From Gallionellales bacterium 39-52-133 (GTDB taxonomy: Bacteria > Pseudomonadota > Gammaproteobacteria > Burkholderiales > Gallionellaceae), in NCBI GenBank assembly GCA_002278935.1, contig NCJL01000004.1, forward strand, positions 1 to 64,000: a DNA stretch of 64,000 bases, written 5' to 3'. Numbering within the stretch: position 1 is the first letter of the stretch; every line of letters starts with the position of its first letter. Made by a program: the position numbers and the translations under genes. This document shows, piece by piece, positions 54,119 to 63,784 of this stretch. Below the pieces are notes generated by a model. That model had not been told where the DNA came from, ran no database searches, and saw only the letters and a program-made list of their open reading frames with translations.

Positions 54119-54736
54119 TTATTCGCCCAGCACATCCGCGCCCTTGGGCGGTACGAACTTGAACAGTGACGGTGACAGTTGCGGATTGATCTGCATCTTG
54201 CTGAAGCGCAATTCAGTTTTCAAGCCGAAGGCATCGCGCAGTTCCATCACCACCAGTTCGCCCTGAGCATTAAACGCCATCGCGATTTTTTCGAAGCCGG
54301 TGTCGGGTGCTTTGGCGGTGGCTTCCAGCCATTCCAGGCCGTCGCGTGAGGCGCTGTCTTTCAGTACAAACGCGCGCTCGATTTCATTGTTGCCGGAGAG
54401 CAGCGCGGCGGGGCTGCTGCCCAGCGCGGCATCCAGTTTCTTGACGGTGACCTGGTTCAGGTCCACGTCATACAACCAGAATTTTTTGCCGTCGCCGACA
54501 ATGATTTGCTCGTAGGGTTTCTGGTATACCCAGCGAAATTTCCCGGGGCGCACAAACTGCATGGTGCCGCTCGCGGACTGGATTTTTTTGCCGTTTTTGT
54601 CCTGCACCACCTGGGTAAAGCTGGCCTGGCCGGACTGGCTGGTGCTGATGAAGTTTCTGAGTTTGTCGCTGGCGCCAGCGTGTGCTGCGGTCGCCAGTAG
54701 CAGGGCAGAGAGGGCGAAGAGTGATTTATATAACAT
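54119..54736 (-). CDS. lolA: Outer-membrane lipoprotein carrier protein LolA
   Basis: 205-residue precursor from ATG 54736, with a signal peptide (LYKSLFALSALLLATAAHA) that fixes this start against the longer open frame. It is the periplasmic carrier that takes lipoproteins from LolCDE to LolB. Family segments include QASFTQVVQDKNGKKIQSASG and PGKFRWVYQKPYEQ, and PKGADVLGE ends the protein. An IHF-like repeat overlaps the start codon. It follows ftsK on the same strand, the common ftsK-lolA-rarA-serS order. Confidence 0.94.
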   Translation of the reverse strand: MLYKSLFALSALLLATAAHAGASDKLRNFISTSQSGQASFTQVVQDKNGKKIQSASGTMQFVRPGKFRWVYQKPYEQIIVGDGKKFWLYDVDLNQVTVKKLDAALGSSPAALLSGNNEIERAFVLKDSASRDGLEWLEATAKAPDTGFEKIAMAFNAQGELVVMELRDAFGLKTELRFSKMQINPQLSPSLFKFVPPKGADVLGE

Positions 54737-54757
54737 ATTGATTATATTTAATATTTT
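54731..54757 (-). repeat. 27-bp AT-rich repeat with IHF-type core, copy 5
   Basis: On the minus strand AAAATATTAAATATAATCAA then TATGTTA, an exact IHF consensus end. The lolA start codon lies in the n4 of the consensus. Confidence 0.65.
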
Positions 54758-54782
54758 GTAAGATATATGAGGGTGTGTGGTT

Positions 54783-57083
54783 TTATCCTGCGTCACGGTT
54801 GGGCGCGAGTACTTCGCGGTTGCCGTTGCTTTGCATCGGGGTAACAATGCCGGCTTTTTCCATCTGCTCGACCAGCCTTGCGGCGCGGTTGTAGCCGATG
54901 CGCAGGTTGCGCTGCACCAGCGAGATGGAGGCGCGGCGTGATTTCACCACGATGTCGACCGCCTGATCATACAGCGGGTCGGCTTCGGCTTCGACCATGC
55001 CGCTGCCCTCTTCGCCGCCGTCACCGGCTTCATCCAGCGAGTTGAGCACGCCGTCGATGTATTGCGGTTCGCCCAGTGACTTGATGTGTTCGATCACGCG
55101 GTGCACTTCATGGTCGGACACAAACGCGCCGTGGATGCGCTGCGGATAACCGCTGCCGGGCGGCAGATAGAGCATGTCGCCCTGGCCGAGCAGCGTCTCT
55201 GCACCCATCTGGTCAAGTATCGTGCGCGAGTCGATTTTGCTCGACACCTGGAACGATACCCGGGTGGGCACGTTGGCCTTGATCAACCCGGTGATCACAT
55301 CCACCGAGGGACGCTGCGTGGCCAGCACCAGATGGATGCCGGAAGCGCGCGCCTTTTGCGCCAGTCGCGCGATCAGCTCTTCGACTTTTTTGCCGACTAC
55401 CATCATCAGGTCGGCTAGCTCGTCGATAAACACCACAATGAAAGGCAGCTCTTCCAGTGCTTCGGGATGTTCGGGTGTGAGGGTGAACGGGTTGGTGAGT
55501 GGCTGCCCGGCCTTGACCGCGTCGCGCACTTTCTGGTTGTAGCCCGCTATATTGCGCACGCCGAGGCTGGACATCAGGCGGTAGCGCTTGTCCATTTCCT
55601 GCACGCACCAGTTGAGTCCGGCAGCGGCCTGGCGCATGTCGGTGACGACCGGTGCCAGCAGATGCGGAATGCCTTCATATACCGACAGCTCCAGCATTTT
55701 GGGATCGATCAGCAGCAGGCGCACTTCCTGCGGCGTGGCCTTGTACAGCAGGCTCAAAATCATCGCGTTGATGGCGACCGATTTGCCCGAGCCGGTGGTG
55801 CCGGCTACCAGCACATGCGGCATTTTGCCCAGATCCGCCACCACCGGCACACCGGAAATATCCTTGCCCATCACCATGGTCAGCGGCGACTTCATGTCGG
55901 CATAGGCCTGCGAACATAAAATTTCCGACAGGCGCACGATCTGCCTTTTCGGATTGGGCAATTCGAGAGCCATGCAGTTTTTGCCGGGGATGGTTTCCAC
56001 CACGCGCAGGCTCACCACTGACAGCGCACGGGCCAGGTCTTTCACCAGATTGGTAATCTGGCTGCCCTTGACGCCGATGGCGGGCTCTATTTCGTAGCGG
56101 GTAATCACCGGCCCCGGATAAGCCGCGACGACTTTTACCTCGACGCCAAAATCTTTCAGTTTGCGCTCGATCAGGCGCGAGGTGAACTCCAGCGTATCGG
56201 TTGAAATCGTTTCCATTTCGGCTACAGCCTGATCGAGCAGGTGCAATGGAGGCAATGAAGAGTCGGAGATATCACTGAACAGCGAGCTTTGCTTTTCCTG
56301 CACCATGCGTGTGGATTGGGGAATTTCGACCGGAGCCTGCTGGATAAAAATCGGCTGGTGTTCTTCGGCACGCTTTTTTTCTTTGCGCACGGTCACCAGT
56401 CGTTCGCTGACTGCCTGGGCGCCGATGCGCTTGTCCTGCCAGGTGCGCCATGCATTGCCCGACCACAGATAGAAGGTTTCTATGCGCACACCCAGCCAGT
56501 CTGTCAGGCGCAACCACGACAGGCCGCTGAACAGGCTGAAGCCGGTAGCGATCAGCACCAGCAGGAACAGGGTGGAGCCGGTGAAGCCAAGCAGGTGCAC
56601 CAGCGCGTTGCCCGTGACGCTACCCAGCATGCCGCCGGGAGACAAGGGCAGTTGAACGGACAGGCTGTGCATGCGCACCGCTTCGAGCGCGCTGCTGGAA
56701 AGCAATAATACGGCGTAGCCGGTGAGCGCCAGCCACAGCGCGCGCTTGTCAAACAGCCCGTTTTCGCTGTCCTGATCCGGATGCAGACCCTGGTAGCTGA
56801 TATGCACGCGATGCAGCAGAAACGCGACCCACCACCAGGCGGAAAAGCCGAAAATATAAAGTAAAACATCGGCCAGCCATGCACCTGCCACGCCACCTGG
56901 ATTGTGTATCGTCCCGCCGCTGGCACTGTGCGACCAGGCTGCATCGCTGCGATCGTAGCCGTAAAGTATCAGGACCAGGTAGACGGCCAGCGCCACCAGC
57001 AGCAGCCAGCGGGATTCGCGCAGCAGGGTGGCGAGTCTTGCCGGCAGGGGAGGGGAGGAAGATTGGACACGGGGTGGAATCAT
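54783..57083 (-). CDS. ftsK: DNA translocase FtsK
   Basis: 766 residues. Four N-terminal membrane helices (residues about 25-180), a short linker, the alpha/beta motor domain with Walker [17 protein letters not shown] near residue 425 and Walker [15 protein letters not shown]. The C-terminal gamma winged helix ([27 protein letters not shown]) reads KOPS. It pumps the chromosome terminus at the septum and activates XerCD. Confidence 0.95.
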   Translation of the reverse strand: MIPPRVQSSSPPLPARLATLLRESRWLLLVALAVYLVLILYGYDRSDAAWSHSASGGTIHNPGGVAGAWLADVLLYIFGFSAWWWVAFLLHRVHISYQGLHPDQDSENGLFDKRALWLALTGYAVLLLSSSALEAVRMHSLSVQLPLSPGGMLGSVTGNALVHLLGFTGSTLFLLVLIATGFSLFSGLSWLRLTDWLGVRIETFYLWSGNAWRTWQDKRIGAQAVSERLVTVRKEKKRAEEHQPIFIQQAPVEIPQSTRMVQEKQSSLFSDISDSSLPPLHLLDQAVAEMETISTDTLEFTSRLIERKLKDFGVEVKVVAAYPGPVITRYEIEPAIGVKGSQITNLVKDLARALSVVSLRVVETIPGKNCMALELPNPKRQIVRLSEILCSQAYADMKSPLTMVMGKDISGVPVVADLGKMPHVLVAGTTGSGKSVAINAMILSLLYKATPQEVRLLLIDPKMLELSVYEGIPHLLAPVVTDMRQAAAGLNWCVQEMDKRYRLMSSLGVRNIAGYNQKVRDAVKAGQPLTNPFTLTPEHPEALEELPFIVVFIDELADLMMVVGKKVEELIARLAQKARASGIHLVLATQRPSVDVITGLIKANVPTRVSFQVSSKIDSRTILDQMGAETLLGQGDMLYLPPGSGYPQRIHGAFVSDHEVHRVIEHIKSLGEPQYIDGVLNSLDEAGDGGEEGSGMVEAEADPLYDQAVDIVVKSRRASISLVQRNLRIGYNRAARLVEQMEKAGIVTPMQSNGNREVLAPNRDAG

Positions 57084-57130
57084 TGCCTTACCTGCACACT
57101 GACTTGATCAATATACGCGTCAAAGGTTGT

Positions 57131-57814
57131 TCAACCGCCATTGTGGTCCTCACGCGCGAGGGTAATCAGTCCGAGTTTCTGTGCCCTGCGTACCGCATCC
57201 AGGCGGCTGTTGACCTGCAACACCTGATAGGCCGCAGCAACGTGTACTTTGATGGTGCCCTCGGCAAGATTCATTTTCAGCGCAATTTCCTTGTTCGATA
57301 ATCCTTCAGCCAGATATTGTAACGCCTCCATCTGGCGCTTTGTCAGCCCGTGTTTATTGGTATGCAGGTTGTTCCTCTCCTCCATCCCCGGCTGTACGGC
57401 CGCAACTTCAGGCTGTGCCAGCAGTTGCGGCGGAAAGTAAATGTCACCGCTCAGCACGATGCGCAAGGCATTGACCATTTCCTTGCCGGAGGTCATTTTG
57501 GAAATAAAGCCCATGGCGCCATATTCCATTACCCATTCGATTTCCGCGCGCTGGTCGGAGCCGGAAACCACCACAACAGGTATGCCGGGGAAGCGCTGGT
57601 GAAAAATCCGGATTGATGAAACACCGTCACTGCCCGGCATATTCAAATCGATCAGCGCCAGGTCTATGCCCGGATAGGTATCTGCCTGAAGCAGGGTTTC
57701 AGCAAAATTACCGGCGCAGATAATATCCACCTGATCGCTGAGTTGCTGCAATACATAGCGCATGCCATCGCGAAATAAAGCATGATCGTCAGCCAGCAAA
57801 ACCTGCAGTTTCAT
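57131..57814 (-). CDS. LuxR/NarL-family response regulator
   Basis: 227 residues from ATG 57814, preceded by a perfect GGAGGA. Receiver: ADDHALFRD at residue 9, phospho-acceptor Asp in LALIDLNMPG near 58. The C-terminal LuxR helix-turn-helix is GLTKRQMEALQYLAEGLSNKEIA. It lies 45 bases after a hybrid sensor kinase gene on the same strand and is the likely output of that kinase. Confidence 0.9.
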   Translation of the reverse strand: MKLQVLLADDHALFRDGMRYVLQQLSDQVDIICAGNFAETLLQADTYPGIDLALIDLNMPGSDGVSSIRIFHQRFPGIPVVVVSGSDQRAEIEWVMEYGAMGFISKMTSGKEMVNALRIVLSGDIYFPPQLLAQPEVAAVQPGMEERNNLHTNKHGLTKRQMEALQYLAEGLSNKEIALKMNLAEGTIKVHVAAAYQVLQVNSRLDAVRRAQKLGLITLAREDHNGG

Positions 57815-57858
57815 TTTTCCTCCTGCTACGCTTATATTTTTTTTAGCATCATACCACC

Positions 57859-59712
57859 TCAAGGGGGGGCTATTGCAGCGTCATCGCGGGAGACGGGCTG
57901 GTTTGGCGGGCTGGTATCGGGGCTTTTTCCCTGATGTAGTGCAAAATACACCATGGAGCGCAATCGTGCCGGCGCAATCGGCTTGTTCAGCAATAATGCG
58001 CCGCTGGCCTCGATAGCCTGCAGGGTTTGCGGCGCGGTGTCGCCCGTCAGCACCACGGTAGGAATCTGATTGTTCCACAGCTCGTGCAACAGCCTGATGC
58101 TATCGATGGCAGTCACTCCCTGCGGCAAGCGATAGTCGCACAGCATGATATCCGGGCGCACACCGGCCAAAGCCATGGGTTGCAGCACTTCATGCGGCAA
58201 CTCGCCCTCATAAACTGTGCACCCCCATTGCCGCATTAACTGCGCTGCCATCTGGCGGATATCCTGATCGTCTTCCACCAGTGCGACGGTAATGCCGCCC
58301 AGGTCATGCCTGTTTTGACTGGGGGCAAGTGGCTGTTCCAGTTGTTGCGGATCGCCCTGCGGAATGCTGAAACTGAACACGGAGCCCAGTGCAATTTTGG
58401 AAGCCACGCTTACCTTGCAGCCCAGTAGTGTTTCCATCCGCCGCACGATTGCCAGCCCCAGGCCCAATCCCTGGAGCCGGTCGCGATGCTGGTTGTCCAC
58501 CTGGTAATATTCTTCAAAGATATGCGGCAAGCTGCTTGCGCGTATGCCAATGCCGGTATCCTCAACTGCAAACTGCAGCATCGCTTCCCCGCTTTGGCTT
58601 GTGCGTTTGCAGCCAACTTGTACATGACCCATATCAGTGTAGCGAATCGCGTTTGATATGAGGTTGCGCAGGATGCGTTCCAGCAAATGCGGGTCGCTGT
58701 AGCCGACCAAGTTACACGCGGGGACGATTAATTCGAGGCCCTTTGCCAATGCAAGCGGCATAAACTCGGTGTGCAGTCTGTCCAGGACTGTTTGTACATT
58801 GAAGCTGCGTTTGACCGCGCGCACAACGCCCGCATCAAATTTGGATATATCGAGCAATTCATCAAACATATCCACCAGTGCACCTACCGATCTGCCTATC
58901 TGTTCTGCCAAATGTCGCGGTTCTTTTTCCGTTGTGATTTCCTGCAGTGATTCGCTGAAGAGCACGAGCGCCTGCAATGGCTGGCGCAAATCATGGCTGG
59001 CAGAGGCGAGAAAACGCGACTTGTCACGGTTGGCTGTTTCGGCAATGGCTTTTTGTTCGGTGAGCTGTTCGATCAGCAGGTCATTAACATAGCGCTGCCA
59101 CAGGGATTGCCAGAAAGTCCTGCTGAGTTCGCGGCCGGCGCTGAGCAGCACAAATAAGAAAAGTGTCAGCATGCCTGCCAGCAGCCCGTGAATCTGGTTG
59201 CCTTCCATGATGAGGCGGACAAGCAGCGGCAATGTTACGCCCAGCACATAGAGGTACATGGAGGGCGGATAAACAGGATTCAGCGTCACAGCACCGGCCA
59301 CCAAACCGAGCACCAGGCAAATCATCAATGCCTGATAAGCCATCTCCTGCGGAAAAAACAGTATTGCAATCGAGCCCCACATGAGCGCTGTCAGTGAGGT
59401 GAGCAGATTGCATATCCTGCTCCAGCGCTTGCATTCCTGAATCGTGCTGATCTGCTCGTGGTGGCGCCACCACTGTAATATGTCTGCTGTTTGTATTGCA
59501 TAGAATAGTGTCAGCCACAGCAATAGATGTGCATGTTCGGCATGCTCCCAGAACATCCACACGAATAATGGTGCAAGCAGCACCTGGCTGGAGATCATCA
59601 CCGGATACAGGTGCAGGCGCGCGCGCAACTGGTCGGAGCGTATGCGCAAATTGTCTTCAGTTATCTGGAAAGACAGTTCGCCGGAGAGTGATTGCAGAAA
59701 TGTAATGGCCAT
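57859..59712 (-). CDS. Hybrid sensor histidine kinase with receiver domain
   Basis: 617 residues from ATG 59712 (longer open frame ignored; its first 39 residues are not membrane-like). Five or six membrane helices (residues about 30-190), HisKA with SASHDLRQPLQAL near 240, HATPase with N box LRNLISNAIRYTD, DTGIGI and LGLAIVRRM. The C-terminal receiver has its Asp in IMLCDYRLPQG. This is the type that pairs with a LuxR regulator encoded next to it. Stimulus unknown. Confidence 0.9.
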   Translation of the reverse strand: MAITFLQSLSGELSFQITEDNLRIRSDQLRARLHLYPVMISSQVLLAPLFVWMFWEHAEHAHLLLWLTLFYAIQTADILQWWRHHEQISTIQECKRWSRICNLLTSLTALMWGSIAILFFPQEMAYQALMICLVLGLVAGAVTLNPVYPPSMYLYVLGVTLPLLVRLIMEGNQIHGLLAGMLTLFLFVLLSAGRELSRTFWQSLWQRYVNDLLIEQLTEQKAIAETANRDKSRFLASASHDLRQPLQALVLFSESLQEITTEKEPRHLAEQIGRSVGALVDMFDELLDISKFDAGVVRAVKRSFNVQTVLDRLHTEFMPLALAKGLELIVPACNLVGYSDPHLLERILRNLISNAIRYTDMGHVQVGCKRTSQSGEAMLQFAVEDTGIGIRASSLPHIFEEYYQVDNQHRDRLQGLGLGLAIVRRMETLLGCKVSVASKIALGSVFSFSIPQGDPQQLEQPLAPSQNRHDLGGITVALVEDDQDIRQMAAQLMRQWGCTVYEGELPHEVLQPMALAGVRPDIMLCDYRLPQGVTAIDSIRLLHELWNNQIPTVVLTGDTAPQTLQAIEASGALLLNKPIAPARLRSMVYFALHQGKSPDTSPPNQPVSRDDAAIAPP

Positions 59713-59822
59713 GGAAATTATTCGATTGGATGATCCTGAAAATATCAGTCGGCCATAAATTCTGTAGAACCCGGCAAATGGCGGCTGGCCAAGCGTGCAA
59801 TGGTTGAAGCAAGGTGTTATGA

Positions 59823-59849
59823 TAACCAATTGATTATATTCAATATTTT
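59823..59849 (-). repeat. 27-bp AT-rich repeat with IHF-type core, copy 6
   Basis: On the minus strand AAAATATTGAATATAATCAA then TTGGTTA, an exact IHF consensus end. It lies between bioD and the hybrid kinase gene, upstream of the kinase. Confidence 0.65.
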
Positions 59850-59861
59850 AACCTATAATCT

Positions 59862-60578
59862 CTACGTCATGCCAGTAATCAATGGCAGCTCGGCTGTATT
59901 GTCTTCGTGTGCCAGATCATGCAATAAAGCCAGATCAAGCTGTGGCGCAATTGTGCGTGCATCCGGGCTCGCCTGATAGGGCACGACTGCCAGCAAGGGC
60001 GCGCCTATGCGCTGCCGCAGTGCCTGAATATTATCATCAAGCACGGCCATCCCGGCATCCGTCACATTGGCAATCCAGCCGGCACAGTTCAGCCCGCAAG
60101 CGCTGATGGCGCGCATGGTGAGCAGGGCATGGTTAAGGCAGCCCAGCCGCATGCCCACAACCAGTATGACGGGCAACCCCAGCGCGACCGCAAGATCAGC
60201 ACTGTCTTCGGTGTTGTTAAGCGGCACCTGAAAGCCGCCGGCACCTTCCACGATCACCACGTCGGCCTGGGAGGCAAGCTCGTTATATGACTCAAGTATG
60301 CGCTGCAGGTTGATCTGCACGCCGGCGTTGCGGGCAGCGATATGGGGCGCGACGGGATGAAGAAAGCTGTACGGATTTATCTGGCCGAGACTGGCCAGAA
60401 TATTGGTGGCGGCACGCAATTTTTTAACATCCTCGTTGAGGCCATCGTCGTCGCAACCTGCCGCCACCGGTTTCATGCCAACGACACGTTTGCCCTGCGC
60501 AGCAAACGCATATAACAGCGCGCAGCTGATCAGTGTTTTGCCGACGCCGGTGTCGGTGCCCGTTACAAAATAATTCAT
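59862..60578 (-). CDS. bioD: Dethiobiotin synthetase
   Basis: 238 residues. ATP-dependent closure of 7,8-diaminopelargonate to dethiobiotin, the penultimate step of biotin synthesis. The P-loop start MNYFVTGTDTGVGKTLIS and the carbamate-site segment VVIVEGAGGFQVPL are diagnostic. bioF, bioC and bioB are not next to it here. Confidence 0.94.
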   Translation of the reverse strand: MNYFVTGTDTGVGKTLISCALLYAFAAQGKRVVGMKPVAAGCDDDGLNEDVKKLRAATNILASLGQINPYSFLHPVAPHIAARNAGVQINLQRILESYNELASQADVVIVEGAGGFQVPLNNTEDSADLAVALGLPVILVVGMRLGCLNHALLTMRAISACGLNCAGWIANVTDAGMAVLDDNIQALRQRIGAPLLAVVPYQASPDARTIAPQLDLALLHDLAHEDNTAELPLITGMT

Positions 60579-60618
60579 TTAAATTTCCAGCAGACCGGCT
60601 TGTAAACCAGTCGCAAAA

Positions 60619-60816
60619 CTATATGTGATGTTGCACGGGCACAGCCGCGAAGCCGAATGCTTCATCAAGATGCATTTCACCGATGAGCTTGTTGGCTTCA
60701 GCCTGGCCGTGTTCGCGCACCACTTCCCCCAGAATGAGCTTCGCGCTGTTACGATTGTAACCGCCGCCAAAGTCGACCTGTACTTGCAGCAGTTGGCGCG
60801 CTTTTTCGAGTGTCAT
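60619..60816 (-). CDS. Small conserved-looking hypothetical protein
   Basis: 65 residues (start MTLEKARQLLQVQVDFGGGY, end VPVQHHI). It is predicted helical, with an acidic-basic pattern like small cytoplasmic proteins seen near bioD in betaproteobacteria, though I cannot name a family. There is no strong Shine-Dalgarno. It ends 41 bases before bioD on the same strand, so it may be its operon partner. Confidence 0.55.
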   Translation of the reverse strand: MTLEKARQLLQVQVDFGGGYNRNSAKLILGEVVREHGQAEANKLIGEMHLDEAFGFAAVPVQHHI

Positions 60817-60997
60817 ATCAGCAGCGGCCCGTGGAATTCCTCGCCATCAAGAGAGGCAATGGCTGTGGCGGCAGCGTAAAGGTTGGCAGAAAGGCTGCGA
60901 ATTTCTGCCCTCCTGTGGAAAAATTGTTAATCGGGTTTTGCATAAATCATCATTCCTGCGTGTGAATTTTAAATAGCAGCGATATCAAATCGGTCGA

Positions 60998-61384
60998 TCA
61001 GGTTTGGGCCCACGGCAATCCAGCATGGCGCCAGCCATTGTGGGAGTTGCGATGGTGCTGTTCATCCAGATCACCCTCAAAGCCGTTCAGCACGTTGTAG
61101 ACATCCTGCAGTCCTGCTTTCTCCAGCGCCAGCGCAGCTTCCGCCGAACGGCGGCCGGAACGGCAGATCAGTACCACGGGCCGGTTGACGCTGGAGGCTT
61201 TTTTGACGTGACTGACAAAATTGGGGTCGATGTCCCAGTTCGGACCGTCGACCCAGGGAATCAACATTGAGCCTGAAGGATGGCCGACAAACATGTATTC
61301 CATCTCGCTGCGTACATCAATAAAGACCGCCTCGGGATTGGCCTGCAAAAAATCATAAGCCTGCTGTGGTGTAAGCTGTTGCAT
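60998..61384 (-). CDS. Rhodanese-like sulfurtransferase
   Basis: 128 residues, single rhodanese domain. The N-terminal strand-loop AVFIDVRSEMEYMFVGHPSG and the active-site loop CRSGRRS (persulfide Cys near residue 94) are intact. Such proteins move sulfane sulfur. It is about 43 kb from tusA-dsrE2 in this window, so functional linkage is unproven; a function within sulfur metabolism of this organism is plausible. Confidence 0.9.
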   Translation of the reverse strand: MQQLTPQQAYDFLQANPEAVFIDVRSEMEYMFVGHPSGSMLIPWVDGPNWDIDPNFVSHVKKASSVNRPVVLICRSGRRSAEAALALEKAGLQDVYNVLNGFEGDLDEQHHRNSHNGWRHAGLPWAQT

Positions 61385-61582
61385 ATCGATGCTCCTTGTA
61401 GAAAAGTCATGTTAACCCACTTCAGGGATAACTTCTCTCCGGGGAGTTTTGTTTGCTGGCTGCCAACAAGTTGTATCCAGCCCCCCGGCCTTCGCCAAGT
61501 TTTGGTCATACAATAAAAGCCAAAATACAACCCTGCAAATCAACTCGTCGTCGTGGGGTCAAGTCACACGCATCTGCGTATT

Positions 61583-62128
61583 TCAATATACCGGATGATC
61601 TTTTTGCTCCAGCGTCTGAATTTCAAATGTCATGTTTTCCAGATCACCCATAATCCAGGTTAACGGCGCGATGATGCCCGGTGCATGTATGCCTGCAACC
61701 GTGCCCGGATTAACCAGTGTGGTCTGGCCTCCCTTTACATTTTCATGCCTGGTTATTTCCGCAACATGGCTGTGCCCGCAGCAGATCAGGTCGTAGTTTC
61801 CGGTGCAGGCCATGCCGTGACCGTAATGCGGATAATGGGTGACAAATATGCGTCTGCCGCCGATTTCCAGTGTCGCATCCATGCCGTAAAAGACAAAGCT
61901 GCCGGCTGATTTTTTCATCAGGTTATGAATGGCTTGCGGGTCGCCAAGATTGTTGCCCTGCACGACATGAATGGGCAATCCTATCTTGATTGATGCACGC
62001 AAGGTGTTTGCCCCTATCAGGTCTCCGCAATGGATAACGGCTTCTGCACCAGCAGCGTGGGCTGCGGTAATGGCAGCGGCAAGCGGTTCGGAACGGTCAT
62101 GACTGTCGGAGACGATGCAGATTTTCAA
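61583..62128 (-). CDS. Metallophosphoesterase, YfcE/MJ0936 family
   Basis: 181 residues. Metal motifs in order: SDSHD near residue 8, CGDLIG near 36, GNN(L)GD near 58, THYPHYGHG near 98 and CGHSHV near 118. YfcE-type phosphodiesterases hydrolyse artificial diesters; the natural substrate is unknown. A single gene, divergent from the NarX-like kinase gene across a 400-base region. Confidence 0.88.
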   Translation of the reverse strand: MKICIVSDSHDRSEPLAAAITAAHAAGAEAVIHCGDLIGANTLRASIKIGLPIHVVQGNNLGDPQAIHNLMKKSAGSFVFYGMDATLEIGGRRIFVTHYPHYGHGMACTGNYDLICCGHSHVAEITRHENVKGGQTTLVNPGTVAGIHAPGIIAPLTWIMGDLENMTFEIQTLEQKDHPVY

Positions 62129-62535
62129 TTTTATTTGCCGTATTTAGATGCTGAAGCCGGTGCTCAATTGGCGGCACAATTGTCGATTTATTAACTCTCA
62201 TATTAGGCGCAATTGGCCGGTTTAGTGTCTATAACTATATCGGGTGGTATAATATAGCTCAGTTGGGGGGGGCTTGCGCAGGTGGTTTAAAGAGAAATTT
62301 TTACAGTAATTTTACCTGCCTGTAATTCACTAAACACTAATACTGTCGTGGTTAATTGGATGCTTGATCAATCAGGGGCAATTTGTTACCGTTGTGCATG
62401 TAGCTATCTCAGGGGGGTGGATATAACCCGGTTGGGGGGTAGGCTTTCAATAGCTGTCCTGATTTTTCAATTTCCAGCTGGTTATTGTGATGCGCAAAAT
62501 ATAAGCGTTTAAATCTTGCATCACAGGAGCTCTAA
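62129..62535 (+). promoter_or_regulatory. Control region of the NarX-like kinase with two operator-like blocks
   Basis: A 407-base non-coding region. Two G-rich blocks, 62235-62271 and 62404-62440, share a 26-bp pattern starting CTAT and ending with C, then n2-TT and a run of G. The same pattern precedes tusA (18473). The sequence GTCTATAACTATA (62227-62239) is identical to 18465-18477. A TATAAT box lies at 62248-62253 inside the first block. Confidence 0.5.
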
Positions 62536-63738
62536 ATGAGGTTTTTGATGAAGCCCAAAATTCAACTTGTGGGTGGTTGTGCATCTTCTTTTGAGAATGA
62601 GATGACCACTACGCCTCAGCCAGAATCAAGCAATAGCGGCAATGAATCTGCAGCTGCAAAAAGCAGCGCGGTTGCAACATTGCTGGAGGAATTCCTGGCT
62701 ACGATAATCAAGTCAGCCGGAGCGAGTGCCGGCATAGTGCGGGTATTGTCGCCCGATGGACATCAGTTCAGGCTGTTAGCCTGTTCCGGATTGCTGGCAG
62801 AAAATTGCCACAGCGAAAGTGTTGTTGCTGCAACTGGCGGGGTGTGCGAAAAATCAGCGAATTCCCTGTCGCCCGGGATGTCCGACGCGGACTATTGCAT
62901 GAGCCGGTGTGGGGAGGATTTTTTCGGTGAAGCCTGCAAGTTTGTGCTCGCTGTGCCGATGGAAAATGCCGGCAAGGGAGGTGAATCCGCAGGAGTGCTT
63001 ACGCTGTTTTTTGCTTCCGGGGAAAATGTAAGGGATGACATGGCGCGCACACTTCAGTCGTATGCGGATCTCATGCTGATTTCGCTGAAATCTGTTTGGC
63101 AAAATGAAGATAAACGCCAAAGTGATCTGCTGGCGGAGCGGCAGTCAATTGCAAATGAAATTCATGATTCGCTCGCACAGACTTTATATTTTGCAAAAAT
63201 CCGCGGCAGCCTGTTACTGGAAGCAATGAAGTCTGATAACGAGCTGCTGGCGTTCAAATGCGCGCAAGATATTGAGGAGGCACTGGAGGTCAGTCAAAAG
63301 ACCGTGCGTGAACTTGTTACTCATTTCCGCTGCCAAATGGATCCGAAGGGATTGACTTACGCATTGCAGAAACTGGTCAATGACTTTATGGCTCGTACCA
63401 ATATCTCTTTTAAATATGATAATGAGATTGAGAAACTGGATCTGCCGAATGACTATGAATTGCAGGTGTTTTTAATTGTCAGGGAAGCATTGGTGAATAT
63501 TGCCACGCATTCTGGTGCTACCATTGCGGGTTTGACGGTTGCTTGCGTTGCCGGTCAGTACAAGTTTGTTGTTGAAGATAATGGCGGGGGGGTGGACAGC
63601 AGTATCCCGCACGAAGGGCATTACGGTCTGGAAATTATGCGTGAACGCGCATTGCGTATCGGTGGTGAAGTGGAAGTGGAAAGCCTGCAAGGGCTGGGCA
63701 CACGTGTTCAATTAACTTTTAGTGCCCCAGTGGCTTAA
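62536..63738 (+). CDS. Soluble NarX-type sensor histidine kinase with Cys-rich GAF domain
   Basis: 400 residues from ATG 62536, preceded by AGGAG. No membrane segment. GAF domain about 45-190 with cysteines at 83, 91, 104, 121, 125 and 134 (plus C15 before it), a pattern suited to redox or metal sensing. The HisKA_3 domain has H210 in NEIHDSLAQTLYFAKIRG, and the HATPase follows with DNGGGV and GHYGLEIMRERA. It is of the NarX/NreB type. It forms a pair with the regulator gene 46 bases downstream. Confidence 0.88.
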   Translation: MRFLMKPKIQLVGGCASSFENEMTTTPQPESSNSGNESAAAKSSAVATLLEEFLATIIKSAGASAGIVRVLSPDGHQFRLLACSGLLAENCHSESVVAATGGVCEKSANSLSPGMSDADYCMSRCGEDFFGEACKFVLAVPMENAGKGGESAGVLTLFFASGENVRDDMARTLQSYADLMLISLKSVWQNEDKRQSDLLAERQSIANEIHDSLAQTLYFAKIRGSLLLEAMKSDNELLAFKCAQDIEEALEVSQKTVRELVTHFRCQMDPKGLTYALQKLVNDFMARTNISFKYDNEIEKLDLPNDYELQVFLIVREALVNIATHSGATIAGLTVACVAGQYKFVVEDNGGGVDSSIPHEGHYGLEIMRERALRIGGEVEVESLQGLGTRVQLTFSAPVA

Positions 63739-63784
63739 GTCCGGATTCGTTCAGTAAATTTCCGGGCTGCATGGAGAAGCAAGA

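Noticed and set aside
60579..60770. 63-codon minus-strand frame MAAVTIVTAR...
   Set aside because: It overlaps the better candidate at 60619-60816 in another frame and has Ser/Cys-rich, shadow-like composition.
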